NCBI GenBank assembly: GCA_963920705.1
Contig: OY987236.1
Location: 11,208,190 to 11,272,189 of the forward strand
Length of the DNA stretch: 64,000 nucleotides
Source: Odiellus spinosus
Taxonomy: Eukaryota; Arthropoda; Arachnida; Opiliones; Phalangiidae
Direction: 5' to 3'
A model generated the notes under the pieces. It did not search any database. It worked only from the letters and a program-made list of their open reading frames with translations, and had not been told where the DNA came from. The position numbers and the translations under genes were made by a program. Shown here one piece after another: positions 47,222-59,731 of the stretch (within the stretch, counting starts at the first letter, position 1; the number at the start of each line of letters is the position of its first letter).

Positions 47222-50200
47222 ATGGCGAATCTACTGAACGCCGCTCTTTTCTTGGCCTTTGTTGGATTTTTGGGCCCTCACCCCGCGCCAGCAGTTAGCA
47301 GAATGTATCAACCTGGAAATGGTACGTGTTTTCTAATATTTATATTGCCATAAGTTAATAATGCCTCGTGTTTTGTAAGTGCGAGTTCCACTAAACCCCA
47401 GTTAGAGGTATAAATATTTTTCCGCGCCACGCGGGAGGGACGATAGAGTGCACATTGGGGATGGAGTTGTAGTCCACACTCCAGAGATGGGATAGGTCCG
47501 ATAGTAAAGCCGGATTCACACAGACCTATTTTCACGCGTTAATGGTACTTATATGAGCGCACGAGCGTGAATCGCATGAAAATAGGTCTGTGTGCATCTC
47601 CCTTTAGAGGTTTATTTGGGGCGAGAATAATGACGTCACGAGTTACGAAAAAGTAAGATGATATCAATATCCAGAGAAGAATATGAAACTGTACGCCATA
47701 GCTGGTCAGAAAGGGCAGAAACTGTACGCCTTAGCTGGTCAGAAAGGGCAGATATTGATTTATTCTTGTTATTAGTGCCATTGGAATTAAAGACTATTTA
47801 ATGGACTTAGCTGGAACTTATATTAGGTGGGAATTACGTAGATATTTTCAGCCTCGACCTTTGCACGAGAAACAATAGGAAAACTCTCTTATGGGTTTGG
47901 GAATGGCCAACTTTGATAAGGGGTAGTCATATCTTATCAAACTCAGTGTATTTTTTCATTTTATAGAATATAAATTTTAAACATGTTTCCACTTAATAAG
48001 CGGAAGAGCTCATGAGTAGCCTAATAGCTTTAGATAATGACCAAAGTAATTGTATCAAGAGCGCATTTCACCCTCTGGTGGGATATTATGCATTACTCTA
48101 CGGCAAGGTTCCACTTACATAACACAAGTTTAAAACCTGATCAATAAAGAGAGAAACCAAAATCAATTAACGCCTTAATGCTTTTTTTAGTTTATGAATA
48201 CGCCTATGACAGCGCTGTTCGATTAAACGAAGTACCCACGACGGGGAGAGAAGTAGGTTACAAAATCGCTGGTAAAGTTCGAGTTACCAGCGTCTGGCAA
48301 AGTCCGGCAGACCCGAACGAAAAGTTGCTCAAGATAGAATTGAACGGCGTCCAACTACACGTACATTCCGTCCAAACGCCCGACCACGAACTCAAGGCCC
48401 ACGCGTCACGCTTGGACTCTTCTTCCAGAGTTCCCACTTTCCTTCACTGGAGGAATGGCGAAGCTTTGGGCGTGTACGTCGCCAATGATGTAAAGGATGA
48501 AACCAAGAACCTCAAAAAGGGATTGGCCAGTTTATTCCAACTGCGCAACAATGCCAACGTCAAATCAGATCTGGAAATGGACGTCTCGGGTGTCTGCAAA
48601 GTCTCCTATAAAGTTAACGGCGCCACAGTCGAAAAAACCAAAACTGGTTGCCGACTACCCGACGAAGGTAATATTGAGCAACAGTCGCGAAATGAAGTGC
48701 GATCTTCCAAAAGTGATTCTGAGGCTAAACTCTTCTACGATTTGAGCTCGGATTCGTCCATTAAGAACGTCCAAGTGCAGGAGACCTTGGTTATGTCGGT
48801 TAATATATGGCGCAAGGCAAGTCTTACCGTGGAAGCTCAAAGCAAGTTGGCCTTCGTTTCCGAAAAGCAGGGAGGCGACATCGTGGAAAATACTAGCGTT
48901 GAGGGCGCCGTCAAATACTTGGCAGCCAAACAGAAGGTTAAATACAACCTGGAGAAATTAAACGCCGTACGGGAAGCCTATAATCCTTGTACTTCCGGTT
49001 CTTGCAAGAAACTTGGGGAAGTCATTAAGGAATATAGAGATAGACTTAAACCAGAAAACATAGCTAAAGTTAAATCTGCTAATTCATTCTTGAGAGTGGT
49101 TGAAAGAATGAAAACATCGTCTAAGGCAGCGATCTTGGAAGTTTTCAAGGACGGCAACAACAAAGGCATCATACCGCAATTAATGGACGCCGCGGCTGCT
49201 ACCCAAACCGAAGATGGTATCTCGGCGGCTTTGTCTCAAATTAATCTTTTAGGTAATGAATTGGACATCAGCGAACGTTTTTTCCTTTGTTTGGCTATCT
49301 CTTCGAATCCGAAAGATTTCTTGCTTCGGGAACTACTTCGCGCCAGTCAGAAGGCCAAAAATGAAAAGCTGAAAGCTACAATCATAATCGCTTTAGGATC
49401 CGCCGTAAAAACCTACTGTTCCAATCGGGAGAAGTCTTATTGCGTTAATTCTCAACTAGTCAGGGAAATTCGTGAGTATCTTGTCGAGGGCATAGAAAAA
49501 TCCAAGTCTGATACTTCCAAAGCCATGTTTATCCGTGGTCTCGTTAACATGGGCAGCCAAGAAACAGTAACTGCTCTATTAGGGATCATCCAACAAGGAA
49601 GTAAGCTGTCCATACCAGCCCTAATGGCTTTACAGTACGTTGGACCTCAGAACTTGAATGACACTGTTCTGGACGAACTAGCCATTGTCTACCATCAACT
49701 TCGGAAACCCTATGACAGTACGGCGAGGCTTTTAGCTATTGAAACCATCTTTCGTAGCAAATCACCCAAGTTAAAGAAATACGTGCAAGATTTCGCTTAC
49801 TCACTTAGCAACCAACTGACCCCCGAAGTTTCAACTTTTGCCTTGGCTAAATTACTAGAAGTTGCCGAAAATGATCAAGGTCTATCCGATGCGGTTAAAC
49901 ACGTCTCGCAAGACATTAAGCTTTGGAATTATTACACCCTGGCGCAGAAAGGATCCTCAGCGGCCTTCTCGAGAATTTTGGCGCAAACCGGTAGTTTGAA
50001 CGCAACATACGGAATCAGTATGGAAATGATTGGCGGAGGAGTGATGAAACGAAGCGCGTTTGACGTCCATCTGGAAAGCGACGAAAGTCAATTAAAATTA
50101 CTCAGCGTGGGACTCTCCGCCGAAGGTCTAGGACGATTCGCTGGAGGTGATAATGAAAATTCTGAAGAAGAATCGTCCGCTGGAATGGAACTAACAATCA

Positions 50201-50775
50201 TGGGAGTTAAATTAAGACCGTACACGTTTTTCACCGGTACTGGGGAGCTTATGGGTCACGTCTGGTCGGGTACAGGTAGCGAACCAACTCCAGCTTTACG
50301 GGCCAACTTTATGCTACAAGACCTCAGAAAGTTTTACGGCCTGCACAACGGCTTGGTGGCCGAAATGGATTTACAAGGAGCTTTGTCCACCGATTTAAGC
50401 GGATCGATTCAAATATCTTTGTGGAATCGTAACTCTCATTCCTTGGTCAAGAGTAGCGGTGCTCTGTTGATGCATGGAGCCATCCGATTGGATACTCCGT
50501 TCGCTAAAAGTCACGTTGAATTCGCCATGGGAGGAGAAGCTTTGATTGACTTCGTGACGGACTTGGATTTCTACGATACGCCATTCAAGACGTGCATTCA
50601 GATGAATCAACCGGAGTTCAGTTTTAGGTACAATGTCCGTAAATCCGAGAGCGTACCCGGTAGCAAGCACGTAGTTAAAACGCTGCGCAAAAGAACAATA
50701 TTCGTACCAGGAAAGTCGTACGCTTTGCATAGGAAAAACTTTGTCACTTGTTCGACTTTGTTAACCAATTCGTAA
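47222..50775 (+). CDS. Mtp: Microsomal triglyceride transfer protein, large subunit
   Basis: ER-lumen lipid transfer protein that loads neutral lipid and phospholipid onto apolipoprotein B-type proteins (apolipophorin in insects) and forms a heterodimer with protein disulfide isomerase. Two exons, 47222-47321 and 48191-50775, give 894 residues, the same as human MTTP. Residues about 1-26 form a signal peptide (LLNAALFLAFVGFLG). An N-terminal beta-barrel follows (about 35-290), then the helical lipid-transfer domain (about 290-590, with AILEVFKDGNNKGIIPQLMD and MFIRGLVNMGSQETV). The C-terminal beta-sheet region includes GELMGHVWSGTGSEPTPALR and PFKTCIQMNQPEFSFRY. It is shorter than vitellogenin or apolipophorin, which also carry this domain, and lacks a von Willebrand D domain; this and the length favour MTP. 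A coding exon of 2.6 kb without introns is unusual among its neighbours. Confidence 0.92.
47512..47597. mobile_element. Small palindromic element in MTP intron 1
   Basis: Inverted arms 47517-47534 and 47577-47594 are identical over 18 bases (CACACAGACCTATTTTCA), with weaker pairing for several bases beyond on both sides. 86 bp, non-coding, MITE-like. No clear target duplication. Confidence 0.55.
47685..47750. repeat. Tandem duplication, 2 x 33 bp
   Basis: Two adjacent copies, 47685-47717 and 47718-47750, of a unit beginning GAAACTGTACGCC and ending TCAGAAAGGGCA. They differ at one base (A or T after GCC). They lie in MTP intron 1. Confidence 0.85.
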
Positions 50776-50889
50776 TCAAGCATGAGATTATTTAGAATTT
50801 CTCAGTTAATTATTATAGTAAAAATGTTAACTCCTATTTTTGTATACTTGATATTAAATTAAGGTAAACAACTTTTTATTCAAGTTTGA

Positions 50890-50895
50890 AATAAA
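50890..50895 (+). other. Polyadenylation signal of MTP
   Basis: AATAAA about 115 bases after the stop codon, followed by a GT/T-rich stretch (TTGTTCTTATTT). A plausible 3' end for the MTP transcript. Confidence 0.6.
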
Positions 50896-51409
50896 TTATC
50901 GTTGTTCTTATTTAAAATTGGAGATTCATAAATGAGTTCTTGGTAGTTTGTGACTGCTCAGAGTGGGTTTTCGAGACTATATTTTAGTATTTTAAAAACA
51001 ATTTAAAATCTATTTAAAGTTATTTTTAAATACTATATTGCAGTGTCTTGAAACAAGAATTTGAAACATAGTTGAGACATTAAAAATAAGATTTATTAAT
51101 ATTCAAACAGACTTTAAGTATAGTTCTTAGAATAAACTGACCCTTGATATAATGGTTTAAAAACGGTTTTTAGAACTGAAATTATAATTATCGTTTAAAA
51201 TCGAATAAGGTCAACAAAGGTCATTATTATGATCGGAAGTCTATACAAAACCTTCGGGGTGTTTTACTAGACTTTTGTAATGATGTTTAAATTTGATACA
51301 TTAATATTATTTAATAATAAATATATTTTATAATAATAACAACATAGTTCGAAATCTAACCGAAATAAGGAATTAGTTTAGGAACTGTTAGCAAGTTGAA
51401 TTTTAAGAC

Positions 51410-54400
51410 CTAATATACGGGGGTTACAATCTTTCCACCAGTTAAGACAGTAGTTATGTTAGTGGCGGCCAACTTGGCCATGTCGTTTCGGACGTTAAGT
51501 TCGGCGCTTCCGATATGTGGAGTCAAAACTGTAAATAAAGTTGGTCAAACAATTTTATGGCAGCAATAATATTATAGAATTTATAATTACCGATGTTTGG
51601 CAACGTAGTTAGGGGATGATCCTTGGGTAATGGTTCAGGTACCATGGTGTCAAGACCCGCGGCACGTATTTCGCCCGTTTTTAAGGCTTCGTAAAGATCT
51701 TCTTGATTGACCAATCCTCCCCTGTAGATTTTAAAAATAACCATTTCTATAAGTTAATATTATTTAGAGAATTTGTCTTATAGGCAAGGAAAGCTTCATC
51801 GCGTCGGCTTTGTAAGATATGATGTATCTGCTCATGCGTTGAGATGACATGCATGTCCAATGTAGAATGTCTACCTTCTTTTTAAAGATGAGATGGCTAA
51901 TAATAGGAGAGAATTTTCTAGATAGGCTAGTTGCATATCGCTTTCTTTGTCTCGGGTTTGTTCCTGGTTTTTGCACACAACATACCTCGCAGTGTTAATA
52001 AATATCGCAGACTTCTTCATGAGACCAAATGCCTTCTTGTTAAACATTTCTTTCGTTTCCTCCGAGAGATTGCACATGCATATAACAAAATCGCACTGTT
52101 GAAGTAGTTCATCAAAGGGCGCGAAAACAGCCCCCATAGCTTCGGCCGCTTTGATTGGATGGAATACATCGTAGTACAAAACTTTGGCCACACCGAATGG
52201 TAGTAATCTCTCCATTACACCGCGACCTACAAGGGATACCAATATATAGTTTGAACTAAGTATAGCGTTTGGCTTGGCATGATTAGTATATATACCTATT
52301 CGACCCATTCCGATAATACCAATTGTCGATCCGTGGATTCCTTGACCGCATAACCAGACTGGTCTCCACGGGCACGTCCATTCGCCATTCTTGATGGCAG
52401 TTGAAGCCTCGAATAGTCTACGACCAACGGCTAGTACAAGGGCTACTGTTAGTTCCGCCACGGAATCCGTTGATACTTCCGGGGTATTGCTAACTGGAAT
52501 TTTTCTATAAAATATTTCTTAAATATTTATTGCATCCTAATTAACCACACTAGGAGTCCTCGAAAATAGAACAGACAGATTTTTCATACTTTTCAATGCA
52601 TGTTTTTATGTCAATATGATCGAATCCCACAGACATGGTAGCAATGACTTTTAAATCTGGACCTAAAATAGTCGAACCCAACATATAGTTACTTCCATTT
52701 TAGTCCCTTTGATTGAAACATAATTCGCTTAAGTGTCAAATACCGGCGGATTCAATGATGTCTTTATCAATTTTATCTGTCAGTAGACAAAAGAGTCCTT
52801 CTTTTCCTTTTATTCGTTCACGTAGGACGTCTTGGGGTATCGGTATTTCATTTTCGTACACGTCAACATCGCAACTGGTAAATTTGTAATGAATGTAAAG
52901 ATATATGATTGATGCTAAATATTTAATAATCATTTCAAAAAATAGCTTTTAACTCTCGTGATATAATCTTAAAATCTGAACACTTGTATACGAGTGTGAA
53001 TCTATGGTACGTTGAACCCATCACATCTGCAGACGGATCGTCTCTTCTAGGTTTAAATAACGTTTGACAACTATGTCCCCCCACCCCCTTATAACAAGTG
53101 TTATCATAGTAATTTCCCTCAATTACTCAATCACGGAAAGGGAGAAATACAGTCATGCACTCAACGTGCTTTTATTTGTCTTGGAATTGTGGCCAAGTTG
53201 TTAAAACGACTATGTAAAGGATTTCGCCATGGACATTTAATCGTTTTAATCTGTCCGTCTCTCAGAGTGTTGGCACGTTTCTGGGTATAATAGGGTTCTT
53301 GCATATGAGAAAATGATACAGGATGCCAAGTGTCTATAGAGACTTCTTATTTCGTTCGTGAGCAGTTGGTAAAACAATGTAAGCTGAGGCGAATTAATAC
53401 ATAATGTTAAATCTCATAGGATAAAAGTAGATGGTACAAACTGAGCTTGAACAGGTTTAATTTTTTATGCCCATCGTTTGTTTTCTTTCATTCTTGGCCT
53501 GGTTCCAAGGAAACTTCTGAGACAGCATTTTCTTCTGAGAATGCAATTGTATGAATTCATACATTTCTATCGCATAGGTACCGTCTTAAGTACAATTATT
53601 AATTATTGTACTTATGGTATGTAAGTAATATGATTATAATAATTATCACCCTAAATTATAACCATTATATTTAATGTGTGATATTTGTAAACCTTTAATT
53701 TTGGGGAAAACATATCTGAAACACCAAATAATTATTATATAATATCAGGAGTAAAGTACAACGGGCCATAGGCGCTATGCTAAGAGGTGTTGAGTTTTAG
53801 CATGGATTAACCACGGCCAACTTAGATCAGCTCCTCCGTCGCGACGGAGCTGATCCATGTTGGTAGTGGCTTTACATAGGGATCAATACCTTAACAGACG
53901 ACAACAGCGTTCTAAGCTCAAATTTATCAAAGTAAAAGAATTCATTTCTTGACCACCGCGGTACTATTTTTCGCGAGCCTAATTACGACGTATAACTGCG
54001 CGTGGACATTCGCTTGAAAAATTGCTTGGTATCGCATTTTTTACTCAGCTTAGAACACAGAAGTACGGTAGTAGCAGTATTAAGAAAGATAAAATCTATT
54101 TATCTGTTAAAAAGATTTAACAGAAGAAGAAAAAAACTTTTAACCAATCTTTAGATACAATGCCAAGGTTTTTGAAATATGCCAAACATTTCTTACTAAA
54201 AAAAAATGTTTAATTGGCCCAACTCTTCAAAGTTGTGTAAATTCTAAACAAGAGAATTGGAGGAAAACTGCCAAATCGTACTTCTGGTATCAGCACTACG
54301 TTCTGAGGACTAAATTTAGACGACTATTAAAACTATAAAAAAAGGGATTGAGGCATCTGGTAAAAGTTAAGGCCATGGTCGAATCTACTAAGACATTGAC

Positions 54401-56862
54401 TTCTATAGCCGAGTAAGCCACCCAACTTTGATATCCAAATAACCTTTGGAGGGCTTTTTTTACTTGGAAATTAAACTTCTAAATTTATGCGCACGACTAT
54501 CTGAAGAAAAAGCCAGGTCCTCGTTTTTACCTAGGAAGTTTAGGCAATTCTTGGATTAATTAATAGTACGGTACTAATAATTAATTCAAGGGCAGTTGCT
54601 TAGGGCCCGGATGTTTACTTATCTTGCATGGACTTTTGACTATAAAAATCTTTGCCATGGAAAAAGCACTGTTTTAGGCAAGTTCATAGTAATAAAACCA
54701 AAATTGGTTTTATTTCCATTTTTTTCAGTCATATAGGCTTGATTGACCTCTCAAAAAGGTCTTTAGCCTTGGGTTCAACCTTTAGCAGTAGACAACTAAG
54801 AGCTTGTCACGTTAAGCTGTAGATATAAAGGTTTTTTTTTCCATGCCTCTAGGTTTCGAGACTTCACTTCAGTTAAAGGGCTAAAAATCGATGCACACCA
54901 AGATAGTAGCCATGGAGAAAAAGCTTTTATAGCCGTCGATAAGAAATGATTGATGCCTATAGACCCTAAAATAAAATCGTTCGAATTTTCCAACGACTTT
55001 CACTCTTGCCCAAGAGCTTGCTGGGAAGAGGCAATATATGGCCGATCCCGATTGGCTGAGTTTGGTCACGTGAATGCGCCGCCGTAAATCACTCAATTTT
55101 ATCTTAGCGCCTGTAGAGAGAAAACCACCTTGAATTGTCACCACGCTCTATACCTCCGAGGGAGTTAACGCGGCCTTGTAGGTGCAGACAAGTCACAGTG
55201 GATGATTTTTGAGCTGCTGAAGCTCGCCACTAGGTTTTACCCACGCTTAAATATTAAATTGTTTATTTAATATTTATCGCGGTTAATTAGAAATTTTAAT
55301 ACATCAATTACTTAATTTTCCCAAGCCTAATTTATTTTTAAGAATGACCGAAAAAAAAGGTTATTAATAAGTTTTTACCACGATAGATGGCTGTAGTAGC
55401 GATTTTATGCCCCGTTCTACACCCCCTTCTTAAATATTGCTTGCCTAGGGGCGTGGATTTTCAGCTCGTTTTATTTATTTTAGGGTCTATTGTACTGGGC
55501 TGAATTGTGCCACCAGCTTATGTGCTTCAAGCTAGCTGAGCTCTCATGGAGATATAAGATTATCTTTGCTTCATGATTCGTTTTATTATATACCATTATA
55601 GAACTTATTCCCCAGAAGTTCATAATAGGAGAAGTGTACCACAGAATTTCTACTATAAACGCATGCGTCTGTAGGTTCTGGCAGTATTTTTCACCCAATT
55701 CTACGATTCTACCATACTTTGGCGCTAGTTTCTGGCTTGTCTTGTGTGCATTCTTCTTAATTAAGCCGGGGTTTACTCTAAAGGTCGTTTTGTATTTTCA
55801 CTGTATTGTGCCTAATTTTGAAGAAGGAACCGATTGAAAATAGTTCACCTTTTCATCCTCCCTTTGAAAACTTACGCCTATTGTGTTCTGCCTATGGTAC
55901 AGCTATGGGATATTAGGAAACATCCGTTCGTTCTATTCTATGTTCCCTCATAAAGTGGTGCGGATTTGGAGCAGTAGGCATATACTACCGAGAAGATGAG
56001 GGTAATCTAATCTGTCAACCCATTTTGTCTGGGATTTGTTGGTTGTAGTTGGGATTTCATAGAATGAAAAGTCTTAAGCTTAGATAATAAAGGTATAATA
56101 CCATGGATAAAAACTATTTTCTGCATTTCGTGTACAATTCAAAAGAAAAACACACGTAAAAATGTTTTCTAAATTCTCTCAGTCAAATCTAAATTTTTAT
56201 TTTCCAATCATTAAAGGGCAAGTAAAGCGTCGGAGGTCATACGTACACGGATAAGCTTTTTGGCCATAAGAGGTTGGAGTTTTAGTAGCGGAAACAGGTA
56301 ACACCAAATAACTCTTTATCTACCTGAAACTGTATATTTATTTCTTCGCTTTACTTGTCTTTAAAATATAATATTTGGACAAATCTGGTGACATGACTTA
56401 TACAAAATTCCATTGCACCAATGGTAAAAGGTAAATTAATGAAAACAATTTAGGTTCTAGAGTAAGACTGGAACCATTATTTAGTTTTATCAAGAATAAA
56501 TCTAAACCACACACCTATTCTTGGTTGTATTCATATTCGACATTAAGAATATGAGCTATTGGAGCTCTTAATTATTGATGACTAAGTGCCGACTCACAAA
56601 TGAAATTTAGATTAATTAATTGGTGATTTAGTTTATTGTCTAAACTCAAAAATATATTTTTAAACAAATACTTAGCATTCGTTTGCTAATTTCAAAAATA
56701 ATTGCACGTTTTTTCTAGCAATATTATATTAATTAAATTCAACGAGTAACATTTGAAAACTATAATATTAAAATATAATCTTTAAACTTACTCTTCCTTC
56801 AATAATTCGATCGCCAGCTCAGGAACTTCGTGGCTTGTCACTAAAACCTTAGGTTTCTTCAT
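51410..56862 (-). CDS. GRHPR: Glyoxylate reductase/hydroxypyruvate reductase
   Basis: D-isomer-specific 2-hydroxyacid dehydrogenase that reduces glyoxylate and hydroxypyruvate with NAD(P)H. Exons 56862-56792, 52874-52744, 52662-52590, 52504-52296, 52226-51986, 51721-51591 and 51528-51410 give 324 residues (human GRHPR has 328). The nucleotide-binding GxGxxG motif reads GMGRIGRG at about residues 157-164. Catalytic residues are present: Arg in FINTARGG (about 242), Glu in PEPLP (about 271) and His in TPHIGS (about 290). The substrate-side VGFDHID and [13 protein letters not shown] segments are family-typical. The C terminus ends GGKIVTPVY. The first intron is about 3.9 kb and repeat-filled, in contrast to the short later introns. 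A generic D-2-hydroxyacid dehydrogenase is the only alternative; all key residues fit GRHPR. Confidence 0.93.
52875..56791. other. Long first intron of the GRHPR gene
   Basis: About 3.9 kb without a supported exon. It holds the foldback element at 53773-53905. A GC-richer patch near 55035-55180 (GATTGGCTGAG, GGTCACGTGAATGCG) looks regulatory. Open frames at 54796-55144 and 55480-55837 overlap one another on both strands and show no family features. Confidence 0.5.
53773..53905. mobile_element. Foldback element related to 31775-31930
   Basis: The central hairpin is GATCAGCT-CCT-CCGTCGCGACGG-AGCTGATC, perfect apart from a three-base bulge. Weaker pairing continues outward (CCACGGCCAACTTA against TGTTGGTAGTGG, then TTAAC against GTAAAG). 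Its right flank, read inverted (GTCGTCTGTTAAGGTATTGA), matches the left flank of the element at 31775, but the central hairpins are unrelated in sequence. Confidence 0.6.
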
Positions 56863-57410
56863 ATTTAAAGTAATCAATACTTAGGGGAACGTGCGGATTG
56901 ACTAAATTCACCTGTCAAACTGAAACGAATTCTAAACCCCTTCCTATTCTCTTTCGATTGAGGAAGATGCTGGGAAAATCTCCTCGGTCGGCGAAATTTA
57001 TATCAAACGTCCGTTCCAATTATACGAGTCAAAACATATAAAGTTGGAAGCAAATATTACGTACTCTATAAACCGAGTGACTTTTCCTCTTCCCCCATTT
57101 TTTTCTCATTGGCACAAACCAATCGAACAACAGACTGTATGGAGAGGAAGGATGTGACGTTGGTTTCTCCTTCATGTAGTCAGTCACGTTCACCAATCCG
57201 AATTCTTGGAATTACGGGAGACTGCGCGTTATTACATTTATTTTTACGTGATCCTATCCTCATTTTTACGCAAGACTGAAGTATTTTTGCGCCGATTTCG
57301 TAATACATTGATCTTTTAGTTGAGTAAAGAAAGGATTTTACTAGGTCGAAGTAATTATTGCATCATAAAACCAAAAGTAATGATACCAACATGATATACG
57401 CCCAACTTTT

Positions 57411-57674
57411 TTAAAGGCCCTTTCTGCCCAGAAATTTGTCCCTTTAAAATGCTCTTCCCTTACGTACACCGCCTACCTTTGACTGTATAATTTGTTATAG
57501 CATCGTCTGCTAAGTGACTACCTGGGTTTTAAATCCCCTTTAAAGTCGCCTTCTTTTCATGCATAGTAGACGAAGCTGACCATAACAAATTGTACAGTCG
57601 AAGCTTGGCTGTACTGTGTGCTTAAGGGAAGAGCATTTTAAAGGGGCAAATTTCAGAGCAGATAGGTCCTTTAA
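57411..57674. mobile_element. TTAA-flanked foldback element, family 2, copy 3
   Basis: Begins TTAAAGGCCCTTTCTGCCC and ends GCAGATAGGTCCTTTAA. The left arm (57411-57513) is an inverted copy of the right arm (about 57552-57674) over roughly 100 bases, including CCCTTTAAAATGCTCTTCCC in both. The right half matches the elements at 7549 and 7811. This copy is therefore an inverted dimer of that family. Confidence 0.65.
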
Positions 57675-57724
57675 TGAACTAAGCAGACGACAGACTTTAA
57701 TGTAGACCGGCAATTGGTTTATAT

Positions 57725-58030
57725 TTAAAGGTAGAATGCAGCCCAACGAAATAAATTTAAAGGGATAATGCAAAATGGTAATTTAATCTGAAACATTTGT
57801 AAAGATATAAAATTTACTAATTTAAAGGGAGAATGAGGCGTAACTAAAGTCATATTAATGATTATTTATCACTAAAATTAAGGTATCACATATACAATAA
57901 CATATGAGCATAAAATATGCACATTTATGCTCAAAGTAAGACTTGAGCCCAACAAAATATACTAAAAGGGATAATTTAAATTGGAACTTAAGATGTAAAA
58001 TTGACTAATTTAAAGGAAGAATGAAGCCTG
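57725..58030. repeat. Cluster of TTTAAAGGGAGAATG end repeats
   Basis: At least four spaced copies of TTTAAAGG(G/T/A)A(G/T)AATG(N)nGCC at about 57725, 57756, 57820 and 58009. Two longer segments (57759-57840 and 57965-58030) are diverged tandem copies of one another. The same end occurs at 4731. Probably stacked or partially deleted TTAA elements. Confidence 0.5.
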
Positions 58031-58318
58031 ACGAGAAAATTATTAAATTTAATTAACAATAAATGCCAATTTCAGCAAACGATAGGTTTCACACCCTCCA
58101 AAATATGGAATTTGTTGAAAAAAATCACAATTTGAAACAAAAATAACTTTATTTTTTCCTATCTCTGGGTGGGTTAGGTTAGGTTTTCTATCTTTGTTTT
58201 TCTTTCTATAATTTTATTTGAAGTTGGAAAAAGTGAAAATTTTCAATATTGCCCCAATTTATCTTCAACTTTTTTATTTATGAAATAAAATCACAAAAAC
58301 CCAAATTGATCAAATAAT

Positions 58319-59488
58319 TTATGCCAATCTTGGTTTCTTCTCAGGCGGTGGTTTCATTCCAGAGGCCGGTTTAGCCTGTGTTGTTTCAGTTGTATTAGGT
58401 TCTTGTTTAATTTGTTCAGGTTTAATCTCAGTGACTTTAGCCGTTTCTTCAGGTGCTAAATATAAATATGTTAATGATAAACAGATAAAATATCTTCCGA
58501 TATTTTTTACAACTACCTGGAGGTTGCTTTTCTAACTGAGGAGGAGATGGAATTTTGGGAGGAAATTTTCTTGTCAATTCGCCTAAAAGAATGTCAACCA
58601 TTTTTCTTTGGAAAACAGAGCCGGGTTCTTCCCGAACTTTATCCGATGGTTTTGGTTTTTCTGCGAAATGGAAACTTTGTATATTTCAAAGTAGTCTCTG
58701 TTAAGAAAATCATTTATATTTACCAGTGTTGTCTTGGTCTTTAAATTCCCACCAATAACCTTTAGATGGATGATATCTCGAATATGATATGGCTAAAATA
58801 ATACATTGTTAAATTTAGCTTTTAAATTAAATGTGATTTTTAAATATTTTATTCATTATTACTTTCATCGAAGGCATTTTGAAGATGATGAATTGTGGTT
58901 AGCTTTAAAATAAATTTAATTTATAATTAAATTAAATTAGTTAAGTAACAACATACCAGTCTGGAATTAACGACAGAATTTAAATCAGGAGCTTGATAAA
59001 CTACACCAGCGAGTATGTAATAATCAGCTAAAGGTGTGACTGCAAGATTTACAGTTTTAATACTTAAATATAAATATAAACTTTAAATTTATATTTTGTT
59101 TTCTTACACTGCGTAGGAGAATGCCTATGTTGTTTTCTAATAACAAACAGAATAGGTTCTTGAACATGTAGGAGTGTATATTCTATACCAGTCATATTTC
59201 TGCAAAGGAATATAACTTAAAAGAATTTTGGAGCTTATCTTTAAACATCTGAATATATAATTACACTAATTGCTCAGTGCTTAATCTTTGCATTTTAATA
59301 ATTTCGTTATTGCATGTACGGTCGTAGAAAGGATTAGTTCTTTCAGAAAAATAATCCATAATATTAGCTGGATTTAGAACTGGGATCCAAGCACTATCGT
59401 GCCAAGAAATTCCCAGCTGGTTTTCTGAAAATTTATATAGATTTATTAGTTTAGGACTTAATAGTTAGATAATTTTATAATTACCCAT
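58319..59488 (-). CDS. MED6: Mediator complex subunit 6 (MED6)
   Basis: Head-module subunit of the Mediator coactivator, linking activators to RNA polymerase II. Eight exons: 59488-59485 (only ATG and one base), 59424-59265, 59199-59108, 59039-58957, 58902-58863, 58792-58724, 58660-58517 and 58455-58319, giving 242 residues, close to the usual 246. The family core is unmistakable: [76 protein letters not shown] and [13 protein letters not shown]. The C terminus is Pro/Lys/Thr-rich, ending [10 protein letters not shown]. The four-base first coding exon is inferred from phase and a GTAATT donor. The gene is head to head with API5. Confidence 0.93.
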
Positions 59489-59731
59489 TTTTAATTAAAA
59501 TGCAAGTGAAAGATGAGGTCAGTTGCCCAACTGTCACTGTCAAGCTTTTTAGGCTAAATTGCGGCTTAAGCAGACGACCCAACTCTGTTCAGCCGCGTAA
59601 CCCGCGTTGAAGATTACGCTCAGATTTCCAGTTTGCCGTTTTTAATCGCAGCCCCGGCACTCGTTGGACAAAGAGAAAGAAGATAATTTAAATCATTACT
59701 TTCAGAACTTTAGAATCAACTAAAACTTGTC
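59489..59731. promoter_or_regulatory. Bidirectional promoter, MED6 and API5
   Basis: Only 243 bases separate the two divergent start codons, so both transcripts must begin here. The centre (about 59560-59660) is GC-richer than either side, with no TATA box in a sensible place, as is usual for divergent housekeeping promoters. It contains AAGCAGACGACC, a phrase also found in repeat family 2. Inferred from layout. Confidence 0.6.

Larger units (their letters stand above)
56863..58318. other. Intergenic stretch, GRHPR 5' side to MED6 3' side
   Basis: Contains a likely GRHPR promoter patch (56930-57290), two TTAA-type repeats listed separately, and the MED6 3' untranslated region. A minus-strand AATAAA (TTTATT at 58273-58278) lies 41 bases past the MED6 stop. 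No other gene seen. Confidence 0.45.

Noticed and set aside
54796-55144. Overlapping minus-strand open frames in the GRHPR intron
   Set aside because: Two overlapping frames, no family features and no splice context. The stretch is GC-richer, which alone lowers stop density.
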